A DNA stretch of 64,000 nt, taken from positions 1-64,000 of the forward strand of contig JADGFA010000001.1 of the NCBI GenBank assembly GCA_016744065.1. Reading direction: 5' to 3'. Positions 35,489 to 43,649 of the stretch are shown here, in pieces (the stretch's first letter is position 1; each line of letters starts with the position of its first letter). The translations under genes were made by a program, and so were the position numbers. Origin of the DNA: Gammaproteobacteria bacterium (lineage in GTDB: Bacteria > Pseudomonadota > Gammaproteobacteria > SZUA-229). The notes beneath the pieces are model-generated. The model had not been told where the DNA came from and ran no database searches. It worked only from the letters and a program-made list of their open reading frames with translations.

Positions 35489-36179
35489 GTTTAGTGCCTC
35501 CCTTTGTCTGCTTTATCTGCCCGTCTTCCAGTGTATATATTATCTCCGCAGCATCCATTATTTTGGGATCATGTGTTGAGAAGATAAATGTAGTGCCATA
35601 ATCGTTGCGCATTTTTTTCATCAGATCAATAATTCGATAGGCTGTGTCATGATCCAGGTTTGCTGTGGGTTCATCTGCAAGAATGAGTTTTGCATGAGTG
35701 ACCAGCGCCCTTGCAATGGCGACTCTTTGTTTTTGTCCACCTGATAACTGATCTGGGTATTTACTTGCCTGATCACTGATACCAACTGCATCCATCAGCT
35801 CGTTAACCCGTTGTTGTCTTTTTTGTTGTGGCCAGTTCTGTACCATAATAAGAGGGTATTCAATGTTTTCGGCTATGGTGAGAACGGGTATAAGGTTAAA
35901 GTCCTGAAAGATAAAACCGATGTGTTCACCTCTAAACTTTGCGGCACTGTATCGATCCAGGCTATTTACATCTTTACCGGCAACTGTAAGAGAGCCAGAT
36001 GAAGGATGATCCAGGCAGCCAATCATATTAAGAAGTGTGCTCTTACCACTGCCTGATGGGCCCACGAAGGAGACGAAAGAGGCCGTTTCAATTGAGAAAT
36101 CTGCATGTTTAATAGCAGAAACCTGTGCTTCACCACTAAGGTAGGTTTTTTCTATTTGAATTGCTTCGACCAGGTTCAT
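35481..36179 (-). CDS. ABC transporter ATP-binding protein of the LolD/MacB type
   Basis: Cytosolic nucleotide-binding subunit, 232 residues. Walker A is GPSGSGKSTLLNMIG, the Q-loop is FIFQDFNLIPVLTIAENI, the signature is LSGGQKQRVAIARAL, and Walker B is LILADEPTANLD. The LolD-type length and the FtsX/MacB-type partner fit. It is the first gene of a four-gene operon (ATPase, permease, LolA-like, barrel). A perfect inverted repeat at 36235-36251 lies about 56 bases upstream and may be an operator. Confidence 0.92.
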   Translation of the reverse strand: MNLVEAIQIEKTYLSGEAQVSAIKHADFSIETASFVSFVGPSGSGKSTLLNMIGCLDHPSSGSLTVAGKDVNSLDRYSAAKFRGEHIGFIFQDFNLIPVLTIAENIEYPLIMVQNWPQQKRQQRVNELMDAVGISDQASKYPDQLSGGQKQRVAIARALVTHAKLILADEPTANLDHDTAYRIIDLMKKMRNDYGTTFIFSTHDPKIMDAAEIIYTLEDGQIKQTKGGTKHG

Positions 36180-36838
36180 AATGATTCCTTACTCTGTGTG
36201 CCAGGACTGAGACTCTGAAAGGGGAGTGCTTAACTGTAAAATGGTTTTACATCTGTATTCTAAATATGTCTTATAAAATTTTAGAACTAAAAGGTTTTGG
36301 GTATTGGCTGCACTCTGAAAATATATATTCAGAAAATAAATTATGGCTGGAAATGGTATTTAAGTATAGAAAAATATATCAGAAGTGAGAAGTTGGGGGT
36401 GTTTTTGGTTCAGGTGTATTGTAAAGAGCAATTTGTCATCAGGAGTGGTGTGCTGAATGATTATCGTTATTAATAGCTGGTGTTTTTTATGTTATATACA
36501 AAAGTAATAATCGGATGGTTTTTATATTTATGGTCTAATATTTTATCGCTAAGCAATGTCGATTGTTTTAAATATTGTGTAGTTCACTGTTGGTAATGAA
36601 GAGGGAGGGAATAGTTTGGGTAGCATAATAGACTGATATTATTGCGCGTTGTGTTTCTTTTTGAATTCGCCCGTATATCATTTTAATTGTATTGCTATAC
36701 GTGCTTAGGGCTTAAGGGGGCTTATATTTTGAGTAGAAAATCTATGTATTTTTTTATTTTAAAGTATAATAATGTGTTATTGGTAGCTATCCAGGCAGAC
36801 CAATCTGTTTTTGAGTGTGTAATAATTAGATTTTAAGA
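36180..36838. other. Long divergent intergenic region next to the ABC operon
   Basis: A 659-base AT-rich gap without a supported gene. It contains the inverted repeat at 36235-36251 just ahead of the ABC operon. Promoters for both divergent neighbours should lie here, but I could not define them. No RNA gene or riboswitch pattern was recognised. Confidence 0.5.
36235..36251. promoter_or_regulatory. Perfect inverted repeat upstream of the ABC operon
   Basis: TGTAAAA (36235-36241) and TTTTACA (36245-36251) form exact 7-bp arms around TGG. It lies about 56 bases ahead of the ATPase start, a usual position for an operator. No regulator gene is adjacent, so the binding protein is unknown. Confidence 0.45.
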
Positions 36839-37219
36839 ATGCCGATTAAATTAGAATACAATAGTAAATTTAACTATCTGACAATATTAGGGCAAGGCCA
36901 TATAACTTTAAAAGAGGTTGAGTCTGCTATAAAAGACATGTTTGATTCAACTGAATACGCATCTGATGTGAATGCGCTCTGGGATGTAAGAGAGCTTGAG
37001 TTTAGTGATATAGATATTGAGTTTGTTAAGGGGCTTGTTGCTATTAGAAGGCAATATAATAGAGAAAGCGAAAATACCAGAATTGCTATACTTTCAAACT
37101 ATATATTAGCTGCTCCCATCATAAAGCTGTATACCATTTTATCAAGTAATCTGGGTCAGAAAACCAGAACCTTTAAAACAGTTGTAGAGGCTGAATTGTG
37201 GTTGTGTGAAGGGCTGTAA
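36839..37219 (+). CDS. Small cytosolic protein, possible SpoIIAA/STAS-like fold, paralogue B
   Basis: A 126-residue protein, clearly related along its whole length to the protein at 31772-32173. Shared features are the N-terminal NYLTILGQGHITLKE strand region, ALWDVRELEFSDIDIEFVK, RIAILSNYILAAPIIKLYT, NLGQKTRTFK and AELWLCEGL. The two differ at many positions, so the duplication is old. No signal or membrane segment is seen. The two copies flank the ABC-LolA-barrel operon. Function is unknown. Confidence 0.7.
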   Translation: MPIKLEYNSKFNYLTILGQGHITLKEVESAIKDMFDSTEYASDVNALWDVRELEFSDIDIEFVKGLVAIRRQYNRESENTRIAILSNYILAAPIIKLYTILSSNLGQKTRTFKTVVEAELWLCEGL

Positions 37220-37245
37220 ATAGAGAAGCAGGAGTCGTTTTAAAA

Positions 37246-37587
37246 CTACTCCAACTGTTCGTATTCTTCGGTTTTAAAACCAACCAGAATTACTTTAGTG
37301 TTCACTAAAACCGGGCGCTTTATAATGCTGGGGTTCTCTAGCATGATTTTAATGGCAGAGGACTCATTGACAGAACTTTTTGTTTGCTCATCCAGCTTGC
37401 GCCAGGTGGTGCCGCGCTTATTTAATAGCGTTTCCCAGCCCACTTGTTTGATCCATGTCTTTAGTTCTTTTTCTGCTACACCCAGTTTTTTATAGTCGTG
37501 AAACTGATATTCGACTTCATGTTCAGTGAGCCATTTTCTGGCCTTTTTAACTGTATCGCAGTTAGGTATTCCAAATAATTTATTCAT
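37246..37587 (-). CDS. ArsC/Spx-family protein YffB
   Basis: A 113-residue thioredoxin-fold protein of the ArsC-like group. The N-terminus LFGIPNCDTVKKARKWL holds the single active-site Cys, and LLNKRGTTWRKL and IMLENPSIIKRPVLV are standard for YffB/Spx-like reductases. The ATG at 37587 lines up with related N-termini; a TTG at 37602 is possible but would lie inside the hairpin before the gene. In many gammaproteobacteria yffB sits beside dap genes, as here. The exact reaction is not established. Confidence 0.85.
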   Translation of the reverse strand: MNKLFGIPNCDTVKKARKWLTEHEVEYQFHDYKKLGVAEKELKTWIKQVGWETLLNKRGTTWRKLDEQTKSSVNESSAIKIMLENPSIIKRPVLVNTKVILVGFKTEEYEQLE

Positions 37588-37601
37588 ATTTTTCAATAGC
37601 A

Positions 37602-37651
37602 AGCTGTCGGCGAATAAATACGTAATGTTCTGGTTTTATTCGCCGGCAGCT
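37602..37651. repeat. Long stem-loop between dapD and yffB
   Basis: AGCTGTCGGCGAATAAA (37602-37618) and TTTATTCGCCGGCAGCT (37635-37651) form a 17-bp stem with one G-T wobble around a 16-base loop. No T-run follows on the transcribed minus strand. It lies exactly between the dapD stop and the yffB start and may shield the dapD message end or belong to a repeat family. Confidence 0.65.
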
Positions 37652-37668
37652 ATTATGCTGCAAATCCT

Positions 37669-38493
37669 TTATTCTATGTCACGCAGAAGTTGATTCAGGC
37701 CTGTTTTGCTTAATGTTTTAGCGTCAACCTGCTTAACTATTACAGCGCAGTACAGGCTATATGTTCCGTCTTTAGATGGCAGGTTACCAGATACAACAAC
37801 GGAGCCTTTGGGAACGCGTCCATAAGAGACTTCTCCCGTTTCACGGTTAAATATTTTTGTACTCTGGCCAATGTATACACCCATTGAAATAACCGAACCT
37901 TCTTCAACGATCACACCCTCAACTATTTCTGAGCGTGCGCCGATAAAGCAGTTGTCTTCGATAACAGTGGGGGCAGCCTGTAGAGGCTCTAAAACACCGC
38001 CAATACCAACACCGCCAGACAGATGGACATTTTTACCTATTTGAGCACATGAGCCAACAGTTGCCCATGTGTCAACCATGGTGCCACTGTCTACATAAGC
38101 GCCGATATTTACATAGGAGGGCATAACAACAACGTTAGGTGCAATATAGGCGCCCTTACGTGCCGTTGCAGGTGGTACAACGCGTACACCTGATTCACGG
38201 AAGTCTTTTGTGTTGTAATCAGCAAATTTAGATTCAACTTTGTCGTAATAATTAGTAAAGCCGCCTTTAATAAACTCATTATCATTAATACGAAAAGAGA
38301 GTAGTACGGCTTTTTTTAACCATTCGTTAACGGTCCAGTCATCACCGGCTTTTTCGGCTACACGTGCGCTACCTGAATCAAGCATATTGATGCACTCTTC
38401 TACTGCTTCGCGTACGTGTGTTTCAACGTTACGGGGTGTAATGTCGGCGCGGCGTTCGAAAGCCTCTTCTATAATATTTTGTAAATCGCTCAT
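37669..38493 (-). CDS. dapD: Tetrahydrodipicolinate N-succinyltransferase
   Basis: Succinylates tetrahydrodipicolinate in the succinylase branch of lysine and diaminopimelate synthesis. The 274 residues show an N-terminal helical domain and the left-handed beta-helix with hexapeptide repeats: [54 protein letters not shown] and [18 protein letters not shown]. These are the family marks. A GGAGA ribosome site precedes the ATG. It is downstream of dapC on the same strand, with a gap of about 100 bases, so both steps are probably co-expressed. Confidence 0.98.
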   Translation of the reverse strand: MSDLQNIIEEAFERRADITPRNVETHVREAVEECINMLDSGSARVAEKAGDDWTVNEWLKKAVLLSFRINDNEFIKGGFTNYYDKVESKFADYNTKDFRESGVRVVPPATARKGAYIAPNVVVMPSYVNIGAYVDSGTMVDTWATVGSCAQIGKNVHLSGGVGIGGVLEPLQAAPTVIEDNCFIGARSEIVEGVIVEEGSVISMGVYIGQSTKIFNRETGEVSYGRVPKGSVVVSGNLPSKDGTYSLYCAVIVKQVDAKTLSKTGLNQLLRDIE

Positions 38494-38594
38494 GCGGGTC
38501 TCCAGTTTATTTTGGGTCCGGGAATGCTTGATTGAGTCTGTCTGTTGATCTGGCTACCTGGTATTGATTAGTGGCTAGATTAAAATTGACCTGA

Positions 38595-39797
38595 TCAAAA
38601 TTCCCCTGTTTCTAAAAAATGTTTAATGCGGTGTGCCGCTTCAGTGGTTTCTTCGGGTGTGGCTACCAGTGCCATACGAACATGGTTTTCCCCGGGGTTT
38701 ATATTTTCCGTAGTACGTGACAGGTACTGCCCGGGTAATACGGTTATGTTTTTTTCAGCAAATAGTTGTTGTGCAAAATCGGTATCTATTATGGGGGTTC
38801 TTGCCCACAGGTAAAAGCCTGCATCCGGTAGTTTTACATCCATGAATGGAGAAAGTATTTCCAGTACAGTATTAAATTTCTGCCGATAGATGCTGCGGCT
38901 TTCAATTACATGTTGTTCATCATTCCATGCACAAATGCTGGCGTGCTGGTGATGGCCTGACATCGCGCAGCCATGGTAGGTGCGATATTTTAAAAAGGCC
39001 TGGATAATATTCTCATCGCCGGCAACAAAGCCAGACCTCAGGCCGGGTAAGTTGGAACGCTTGGATAAGCTATGAAATACGACACAGTGTCTGTAATCGG
39101 TATTGCCCATTTCTGCTGCGGCTTCTAATAAGCCGCAGGGTGCTTCATTGTCATTAAAATAAATTTCTGAATAACATTCATCAGAAGCAATAATAAAATT
39201 AAACTCTTCGGCTTTATTAATCAGCCATTGCATTTGTTTTTTTGAAATCACAGCGCCAGTTGGGTTGCCCGGGGTGCAAATGTAAATTAGCTGACAGCGT
39301 TGCCAGACTGTATTGTCTATGGCTTCAAAGTCGGGCAGGTAGTCTGTTTCGGCACTGGTGTTATAAAAATAAGGTTCGCCACCGGCTAAAATGCAGGCAC
39401 CTTCATAAATTTGATAAAAAGGGTTGGGCATGCAAACCAGGGCATCTTCATTGCGATTAATTACGGCCTGGGCAAAGGAAAACAGTGCCTCGCGGGTGCC
39501 GTTAACCGGTAAGATGTTTTTTTCAATATTCAGGCTGTTTTCAGGCAGCTTAAAACGTCGGGTTAGCCAGTTTGCAATTGACTGACGTAGTTCAGGTATA
39601 CCTTTAGTTAAAGGGTAGTTAGCGATTGCAGGTAATGATTTAACCAGTTCTTCCAGAACAAAAGCGGGTGCCTGGTGTTTAGGCTCACCAATGGATAAGG
39701 CAATATGGTTTAACTTCTCATTGGGTGTGATACCCGCTTTAAGCTTAGCCAGTTTTTCAAATGGATAGGGATGTAATAGATTGAGATCTGGGTTCAT
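38595..39797 (-). CDS. dapC: Succinyldiaminopimelate transaminase
   Basis: PLP-dependent class I aminotransferase making N-succinyl-diaminopimelate. The PLP lysine is in FHSLSKRSNLPGLRSGF, and CTPGNPTGAV and DECYSEIYF are visible. The ATG at 39797 is chosen because a perfect -10 box lies at 39842-39837. The upstream GTG at 39836 would be at or before the transcription start. From the ATG the protein is about 400 residues, the usual DapC length. It precedes dapD and yffB and is divergent from the VOC gene. Confidence 0.93.
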   Translation of the reverse strand: MNPDLNLLHPYPFEKLAKLKAGITPNEKLNHIALSIGEPKHQAPAFVLEELVKSLPAIANYPLTKGIPELRQSIANWLTRRFKLPENSLNIEKNILPVNGTREALFSFAQAVINRNEDALVCMPNPFYQIYEGACILAGGEPYFYNTSAETDYLPDFEAIDNTVWQRCQLIYICTPGNPTGAVISKKQMQWLINKAEEFNFIIASDECYSEIYFNDNEAPCGLLEAAAEMGNTDYRHCVVFHSLSKRSNLPGLRSGFVAGDENIIQAFLKYRTYHGCAMSGHHQHASICAWNDEQHVIESRSIYRQKFNTVLEILSPFMDVKLPDAGFYLWARTPIIDTDFAQQLFAEKNITVLPGQYLSRTTENINPGENHVRMALVATPEETTEAAHRIKHFLETGEF

Positions 39798-39836
39798 GTA
39801 AAATACAGTGGAGTCATAAGTCGCTAAAGGCGACAC

Positions 39837-39842
39837 ATTATA
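39837..39842 (-). promoter_or_regulatory. -10 element of the dapC promoter
   Basis: The minus strand reads TATAAT at 39842-39837. Transcription would begin near 39830, leaving a leader of about 33 bases before the dapC ATG. No convincing -35 hexamer is seen, so strength may depend on other factors. It decides the dapC start. Confidence 0.55.
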
Positions 39843-39870
39843 CGCATTTTTATGTGAAATTGGGGGTAAA

Positions 39871-40251
39871 GTGACTGTTTTATCTATTCATCATATAAGT
39901 CTGATTGTGGCTGATACACAACGGTCTGTTGCTTTTTATCATGAGGTGCTGGGGCTTATGGTATGCCATGATCGTCCAGAGCTTGGTTTTAACGGGGCAT
40001 GGCTGACAATTGGCTCACAACAGATTCATTTACTCGAAGTGGATAACCCTGATCCGGTTACAGGTCGTCCAGAGCATGGAGGGCGAGATCGACACCTTGC
40101 GATGGCCGTGGATGATCTGGCTGAGGTTGAGAAGAAGTTGAATGAGCGTCATATCTTTTTTACTCGAAGCCGCTCAGGCCGAGCCGCTTTGTTTTTTCGT
40201 GACCTGGATGGAAATGGTATAGAGTTAATACAGGTAGAAAAGGCGGGTTGA
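39871..40251 (+). CDS. Glyoxalase/VOC superfamily protein
   Basis: A 126-residue single-domain metal enzyme or dioxygenase of the vicinal oxygen chelate fold. The N-terminal IHHISLIVADTQRSVAFYHEVLGL and the C-terminal FFRDLDGNGIELIQ contain the usual metal ligands (His near the start, Glu near the end), and HLAMAVDDL marks the second half-module. It begins with GTG behind GGGGG. It is five bases before the YcgN-like gene, so the two are co-expressed. Substrate is unknown. Confidence 0.85.
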   Translation: MTVLSIHHISLIVADTQRSVAFYHEVLGLMVCHDRPELGFNGAWLTIGSQQIHLLEVDNPDPVTGRPEHGGRDRHLAMAVDDLAEVEKKLNERHIFFTRSRSGRAALFFRDLDGNGIELIQVEKAG

Positions 40252-40256
40252 ATTAA

Positions 40257-40703
40257 ATGGCTCATGTATCAGGTCAGGCTTTTTGGGAAAATAAAAAACT
40301 AACAGAATTGACTGATCAGCAATGGGAGTCATTATGTGATGGCTGTGCTCGTTGCTGCCTGTTGAAGCTGGAGGATGAGGACACATCAGAGCTATTTTTT
40401 ACTAATGTGAGTTGTCATTTATTAGATATTGAGCAGTGTTGTTGCAGGAATTATCAAAGGCGTAAATTCCTGGTTCCTGAGTGTTTGCTTATTCGAAAGA
40501 TGGATTTATCTGAGTATCAATGGTTGCCAGAAACATGTGCATACAGGTTATTGTCTGAAGGTAAGCCATTACCTGAGTGGCACCCGTTGATCACAGGTAA
40601 TAGAGAGAGTGTTGAAATAGCGGGTATTTCAGTAAGTGGTTTTGCTGTGTCTGAAGAGTTTATCCACTCTGAGCAGATTCAGGAACATATTATTGATCTA
40701 TGA
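40257..40703 (+). CDS. YcgN/UPF0260-family cysteine cluster protein
   Basis: A 148-residue cytosolic protein with the CxxCxxCC-type cluster CDGCARCCLLKLED at about residues 26-39, followed by CHLLDIEQCCCRNYQRRKF and PECLLIRKM. The conserved PETCAYRLLSEGKPLPEWHPL region is typical of YcgN. The cysteines may bind zinc or an iron-sulfur cluster; that is family inference. It follows the VOC gene by five bases. Confidence 0.88.
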   Translation: MAHVSGQAFWENKKLTELTDQQWESLCDGCARCCLLKLEDEDTSELFFTNVSCHLLDIEQCCCRNYQRRKFLVPECLLIRKMDLSEYQWLPETCAYRLLSEGKPLPEWHPLITGNRESVEIAGISVSGFAVSEEFIHSEQIQEHIIDL

Positions 40704-40889
40704 TTTTCAGCTAATCTGAGGGGTTGTAGTGTGTCCTGCAAGGGGATACATGCCTGTGGAACAGGCTATATAGTCGCCTTAATATTACGATTTTATGCTG
40801 ATACTTATCTGGCTATATAATTAATTTATATAACTTCTTGATTTATAATAATTTTGTTGTATCTTCAGTGTATAAAAACAGGAAACCTA

Positions 40890-43505
40890 ATGACACAAGA
40901 TACCACACCCAACACAATCTATTTAAAAGACTACAGTCAGCCACAGTACTGGATTGACTCAATTAATTTACATTTTGAACTGGGTGAAGATGAAACCCGT
41001 GTTGTATCTGAAATGGAAGTACGTCGAAATAGGGAGCTGGATGGGGCGCATATTCTGGAGCTGGATGGTGAGGACCTTATTTTAGGTTCGGTGCTTATTA
41101 ATAATAAAGCATTAGGTGACGGTGCTTTTAGTGTTACAGATGAGCGTTTATGGATTCCTGATGTACCAGAGCAGTTTACCTTACAAATTGAAACGTTTAT
41201 TAAGCCCCAGTTAAATACATCCCTTGAAGGCCTGTATAAATCATCTGGTAATTTTTGTACTCAGTGTGAAGCACAGGGTTTTCGAAAAATCACTTATTAC
41301 CCTGATCGTCCTGATGTGATGGCAAAATTTACCACGACTATTGTTGCTGATAAATCAAAATATCCGGTGTTGTTGTCTAATGGCAACCCGATTGATACAA
41401 ATGATCTGGATGGTGGTAAACACAGTGTTACCTGGGAAGATCCGTTTAAAAAACCCTGTTATTTATTTGCTCTGGTTGCGGGTGATCTGGAGTGTATAAA
41501 AGATACTTTTGTCACTATGAGTAATCGTGAAATTGATTGTCGTATTTATGTTGAGGCGCATAATGTTGATAAGTGCGACCATGCTATGCGTTCGCTCAAA
41601 AAATCAATGAAATGGGATGAAGAAACGTTTGGCCGTGAATATGATTTAGATATATATATGATTGTTGCAGTGGACGATTTTAATATGGGGGCAATGGAGA
41701 ACAAAGGTTTGAATGTATTTAATTCAAAATATGTTCTGGCCCGTCCTGATACGGCAACCGATACGGATTTTATAAATATAGAAGCGGTAATTGGGCATGA
41801 GTATTTTCATAACTGGAGTGGTAATCGGGTCACCTGTCGTGACTGGTTTCAGTTGACCTTGAAAGAAGGTTTAACTGTTTTTCGTGACCAGCAATTTACT
41901 TCAGATATGAACTCGGCTTCGGTGAAGCGTATTGATGATGTGAATGTGTTACGCACACGGCAGTTTGCCGAAGATGCAGGGCCTATGTCCCATCCTATCC
42001 AGCCTGCTTCTTATGTAGAGATTAATAATTTTTACACCGTAACGGTATATAATAAAGGCGCAGAAATTATACGCATGATTTATACCTTGTTAGGTAAAGA
42101 TAACTTTCGCAAGGGAATGGATTTATATTTTGAACGCCATGATGGAGAAGCAGCGACTACGGAAGATTTTATTAAAGCAATGGAAGATGCAAGTCAGATT
42201 AGTCTGAGTCAATTTCGTCGTTGGTATCATCAGGCGGGTACACCTATATTAGATGTTCAGTCTGAATATAATATGGACGAAAAACGTCTTAGTTTAACGA
42301 TCAGACAATCTTCAGAGTTAAAAGCCAATAAGCCATTTCATATTCCATTGAGCATAAGTTTAATTAATTCAGATGGAAGTGAGGTTGTATCTGCTGCACA
42401 GGTAGTTGATATAACAAAAGCGCAACAACTTATAGAATTTGAAAATATAGAAGAAAATACGACGGTTTCTATATTAAGAAATTATTCTGCCCCAGTTAAA
42501 TTGAACTACCCTATAAATAATCAACAGCTTGCTTTTCTTGTGGCAAATGACAGTGATGAGTTTAATCGCTGGAACTGTGCGCAACAGCTTGGTCTGAATG
42601 TTATGTTGTCTCTCGTAGAAGATTACCAGCAGAAAAGAACATTAATTCTAGATGTCTTTTTTATTAGTACGCTTAAACAGGTGTTGGTTGATGATTCGCT
42701 TGATAAGGCTCTGGCCGCTCGAATTTTAAGTTTGCCCAGTGAAGATTATATAGGACAAAATTTGTCGTTGATTGATGTAGATGCTATTTATCATGTTCGG
42801 GAATTTTGTAAACAAACACTGGCATTTGAATTAATGGACGAGTTTGTTGCTGTTTATAAAGCCTGTGAGAATGATGAATATACATTAACTCCAGATGCGA
42901 TGGGACAGCGTAGCCTAAAGAATACTTGCCTGGCATATATGATGTGCAGTAAAACTGAAACAGCAAGAAAAGCAGCGATAGAAATGGCACAACATCAGTA
43001 TAAAAATGCCAGTAATATGACTGATCAAATTTCAGCTTTACGTTATCTGGCACATTATTCAGAGGACGAAGGCCGACAGGTGCTAAATGCTTTTTATCAG
43101 CAATGGTCTGGTGATGCGCTGGTTATAGATAAATGGTTTATGGTGCAGGCAACAGCTACTGGTACGAATGCATTTCAGGCTATACAAATGTTGTTAGAGC
43201 ATGAGGCATTTGATTTGAGTGTGCCCAATCGAGTGCGCTCTTTAGTCGGTGCGTTTACACAGGCAAATGCTGTCGAGTTTCATCATTTATCAGGTCAGGG
43301 TTATCAGTTTCTGGCGGATATCGTTATTAAACTAAATTCGACTAATCCTCAGATAGCCGCACGTTTACTGCTGCCACTCATTCAGTGGAAGAATTACGAT
43401 GCAAACCGTCAGTTAATGATGAAGGTTCAGTTGCAAAGAGTATCAGAAGTGCCTGGTCTGGCAAAAGATGTGTTTGAAATCACAGCAAAAGGTCTAGCTG
43501 GATAA
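40890..43505 (+). CDS. pepN: Aminopeptidase N
   Basis: Zinc metallopeptidase of the M1 family that removes N-terminal residues from peptides in the cytosol. The substrate-binding motif GAMENKGLNVF and the zinc site VIGHEYFHNWSGNRVTCRDW with the third ligand in LKEGLTVFRDQQF are intact. The ATG at 40890 is supported by CAGGAAAC just upstream and by a length of about 871 residues, equal to the E. coli enzyme; a TTG at 40854 would add twelve unusual residues. It stands alone between the YcgN-like gene and a response regulator. Confidence 0.97.
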   Translation: MTQDTTPNTIYLKDYSQPQYWIDSINLHFELGEDETRVVSEMEVRRNRELDGAHILELDGEDLILGSVLINNKALGDGAFSVTDERLWIPDVPEQFTLQIETFIKPQLNTSLEGLYKSSGNFCTQCEAQGFRKITYYPDRPDVMAKFTTTIVADKSKYPVLLSNGNPIDTNDLDGGKHSVTWEDPFKKPCYLFALVAGDLECIKDTFVTMSNREIDCRIYVEAHNVDKCDHAMRSLKKSMKWDEETFGREYDLDIYMIVAVDDFNMGAMENKGLNVFNSKYVLARPDTATDTDFINIEAVIGHEYFHNWSGNRVTCRDWFQLTLKEGLTVFRDQQFTSDMNSASVKRIDDVNVLRTRQFAEDAGPMSHPIQPASYVEINNFYTVTVYNKGAEIIRMIYTLLGKDNFRKGMDLYFERHDGEAATTEDFIKAMEDASQISLSQFRRWYHQAGTPILDVQSEYNMDEKRLSLTIRQSSELKANKPFHIPLSISLINSDGSEVVSAAQVVDITKAQQLIEFENIEENTTVSILRNYSAPVKLNYPINNQQLAFLVANDSDEFNRWNCAQQLGLNVMLSLVEDYQQKRTLILDVFFISTLKQVLVDDSLDKALAARILSLPSEDYIGQNLSLIDVDAIYHVREFCKQTLAFELMDEFVAVYKACENDEYTLTPDAMGQRSLKNTCLAYMMCSKTETARKAAIEMAQHQYKNASNMTDQISALRYLAHYSEDEGRQVLNAFYQQWSGDALVIDKWFMVQATATGTNAFQAIQMLLEHEAFDLSVPNRVRSLVGAFTQANAVEFHHLSGQGYQFLADIVIKLNSTNPQIAARLLLPLIQWKNYDANRQLMMKVQLQRVSEVPGLAKDVFEITAKGLAG

Positions 43506-43649
43506 AATTGACCTATAATTGATAAATAAATATAAAGACCCTGTGATTTTACAGCAGAATTAAAATCTTGTGCTATTCTCTATATATTAGCAAGCATCTT
43601 GTAAGTAGTCATTTTGTGATGCCCACTAAATAAAAAATTATAATAAATT

